Shown here one piece after another: positions 4,425 to 5,457 of a stretch of DNA of 5,457 nt (positions are counted from its first letter, which is position 1; each line of letters opens with the position of its first letter). Under the pieces are notes generated by a model. The model was given only the letters and a program-made list of their open reading frames with translations, was not told the origin of the DNA and searched no databases. Origin of the DNA: Gammaproteobacteria bacterium (GTDB lineage Bacteria > Pseudomonadota > Gammaproteobacteria > UBA9214); assembly GCA_029864225.1 (NCBI GenBank), contig JAOTTU010000131.1, positions 1 to 5,457 of the forward strand, in the 5' to 3' direction. The translations under genes were made by a program, and so were the position numbers.

Positions 4425-5243
4425 TCAAGAATCGGACTCCTGGTCGTGCTCCGTTTCCTGCTGCTCAACCGTCCCGACGTCCTTGATTCCCTTATTTTCT
4501 ACATGGCGTAATTCGCACGGACCCAGGTCGGGCAGGTCGATATCCCCCACCTCGGCACCCAGCGATTTCATGCCCCGGCACATGTCCTCGAGGCGTTCGT
4601 CCATGGCGTGAATGTGATCGAGAATGCCGTTAATCGCAGTCGCCACGGGGTCCGGCATGTCGCGGGTCGAGCCATAAGCATCGAAGCCCATCTTCTTGGC
4701 AATGGCCTGGCGTCTCTGGTCAGGCTCTGAAGCACCTGAGACCAGCCGGCCCGGCACCCCTACCACCGTCATGCCCTCGGGTACATCCTTGAGCACAACG
4801 GCATTGGAACCGATGCGAACACCCGGGCCGATGAGGATCGGGCCCAGCACCTTGGCACCCGCGCCGATGACCACGTCATTGCCCAGGGTGGGATGGCGCT
4901 TGCCCTTGTCCCAGCTGGTTCCTCCCAGGGTGACACCGTGGTAGAGGGTGCAGTCATCACCAATCTCGGTGGTCTCGCCGATCACCACGCCCATGCCGTG
5001 GTCAATGAAAAAGCGCCGGCCGATGCTGGCGCCCGGATGGATCTCGATCCCGGTGAACAGGCGCGCGACATTGGACAGCACCCTGGCCAGCCATTTCAGG
5101 CCTTTACTCCAGAGCCAGTGACTCAGCCGGTGCGTCAGTACCGCGTGGATGCCCGGGTAGGTGGTCAACACCTCGAAGCTGGTACGGGCCGCCGGGTCGC
5201 GCTCGAAGGTGCACTGTACATCTTCTTTGATTCTTTCGAACAT
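4425..5243 (-). CDS. cysE: Serine O-acetyltransferase
   Basis: The enzyme acetylates L-serine with acetyl-CoA to O-acetylserine, the precursor for cysteine synthesis, in the cytoplasm. The 272-aa protein has a short N-terminal helical domain (1-60) of the EpsC/SrpH type, then a left-handed beta-helix of hexapeptide repeats (about 64-170). Active-site features are GIEIHPGASIG (65-75), Asp81-His82 in FIDHGMGVVIGET, TLGGT (105-109) and Arg116-His117 in GKRHPTLG. A tail of about 100 residues follows, ending in the acidic VEQQETEHDQESDS. The C-terminal Ile that classical CysE inserts into the CysK active site is absent, so the canonical complex is unlikely. The ATG is preceded by an A-rich stretch instead of a Shine-Dalgarno. 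It sits between trmJ and iscR, a common gammaproteobacterial order, and supplies cysteine, the sulfur donor for Fe-S assembly. Confidence 0.96.
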   Translation of the reverse strand: MFERIKEDVQCTFERDPAARTSFEVLTTYPGIHAVLTHRLSHWLWSKGLKWLARVLSNVARLFTGIEIHPGASIGRRFFIDHGMGVVIGETTEIGDDCTLYHGVTLGGTSWDKGKRHPTLGNDVVIGAGAKVLGPILIGPGVRIGSNAVVLKDVPEGMTVVGVPGRLVSGASEPDQRRQAIAKKMGFDAYGSTRDMPDPVATAINGILDHIHAMDERLEDMCRGMKSLGAEVGDIDLPDLGPCELRHVENKGIKDVGTVEQQETEHDQESDS

Positions 5244-5294
5244 TTTTTTATTTTACAATTAATAACGCTATTTACCTACATTACAGTTTATATG
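5244..5294 (-). promoter_or_regulatory. AT-rich trmJ-cysE gap with possible cysE promoter
   Basis: This 51-base gap is strikingly AT-rich in a GC-rich region. On the minus strand it has TATAAA (5292-5287) and TAAAAT (5255-5250), each 5 of 6 to a -10 box, but no convincing -35 at the right distance. The second box is only six bases from the cysE ATG and would give a leaderless message. No Shine-Dalgarno is visible, so cysE may depend on read-through from trmJ or on an A-rich translation enhancer. Confidence 0.35.
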
Positions 5295-5457
5295 TTATTT
5301 GCGCGCCGCCTGGGCGGCAGTGAGGATTCCGCGCAGGATATTCATCTCGTTCTCGTCGGGCCGCGCGCGATTGTACAGGCGCCGCAGGCGCCGCATCAGC
5401 TGGCGCGGATTGGCCGGGTCGAGAAACTCCAGCTCCACGAGGGTCCGCTCCAGGTGC
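5295..5457 (-). CDS. trmJ: tRNA (cytidine/uridine-2'-O-)-methyltransferase TrmJ, C-terminal part
   Basis: The last 53 codons of a leftward gene whose start lies beyond the right edge. TrmJ is a SPOUT-class enzyme that methylates the 2'-hydroxyl of nucleotide 32 in tRNA anticodon loops. The visible tail matches the conserved C-terminal region of the family: HLERTLVELEFLDP, then QLMRRLRRLYNRARPDENE and NILRGILTAAQAA, ending at TAA (5295-5297). This tail is the helical C-terminal extension used in dimerisation and tRNA binding; the SAM-binding knot is not in the window. It is 51 bases upstream of cysE, and the trmJ-cysE-iscR order supports the call. Confidence 0.93.
   Translation of the reverse strand, partial: HLERTLVELEFLDPANPRQLMRRLRRLYNRARPDENEMNILRGILTAAQAARK

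Overview
The window looks like chromosomal DNA of a GC-rich gammaproteobacterium. The main evidence is the right-hand cluster trmJ-cysE-iscR, all read leftward, with gammaproteobacterial-type protein sequences. A sulfur-oxidising or Chromatiales-like lineage is possible, but the sequence does not settle the species.

Layout from left to right. Bases 1-104 are two head-to-tail copies of a 52-bp palindromic repeat that may continue past the left edge. A small acidic hypothetical gene (138 to about 359/401, minus) follows; its start codon is unclear. It diverges from a rightward pair: an LsrG/YgiN-like ABM-fold protein (521-817) and a group III metal-dependent alcohol dehydrogenase (818-2005). 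Their stop and start codons touch (TGAATG), so they are almost certainly one operon. An Hsp20 small heat-shock gene (2122-2550) comes next, behind a near-consensus sigma-32 promoter (2050-2077).

The 288-bp gap after hsp20 holds an 89-bp composite inverted-repeat element (2568-2656) and a second nested stem-loop (2669-2728), then a DUF938/METTL26-like methyltransferase (2839-3444). Converging on it is a 53-aa, two-helix membrane protein gene (3527-3688, minus) with its own consensus -10 box, strong ribosome binding site and a textbook intrinsic terminator that overlaps the methyltransferase stop codon.

The right third is a leftward block: the trmJ 3' end (tRNA 2'-O-methyltransferase), cysE (serine acetyltransferase) and iscR (Rrf2 [2Fe-2S] regulator). 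It links cysteine supply to Fe-S cluster control. In many gammaproteobacteria iscS-iscU-iscA follow iscR directly; here iscR is followed by a palindrome and the small membrane protein gene, so the isc genes are either elsewhere or replaced by another system.

Most of the window is ordinary housekeeping and stress-response content. The items most worth a second look are the small membrane protein gene, the dehydrogenase with an altered metal-ligand set and its coupled ABM partner, the detached iscR, the repeat elements, and the start codon of the first gene. I see no convincing new defence, mobile or biosynthetic system.
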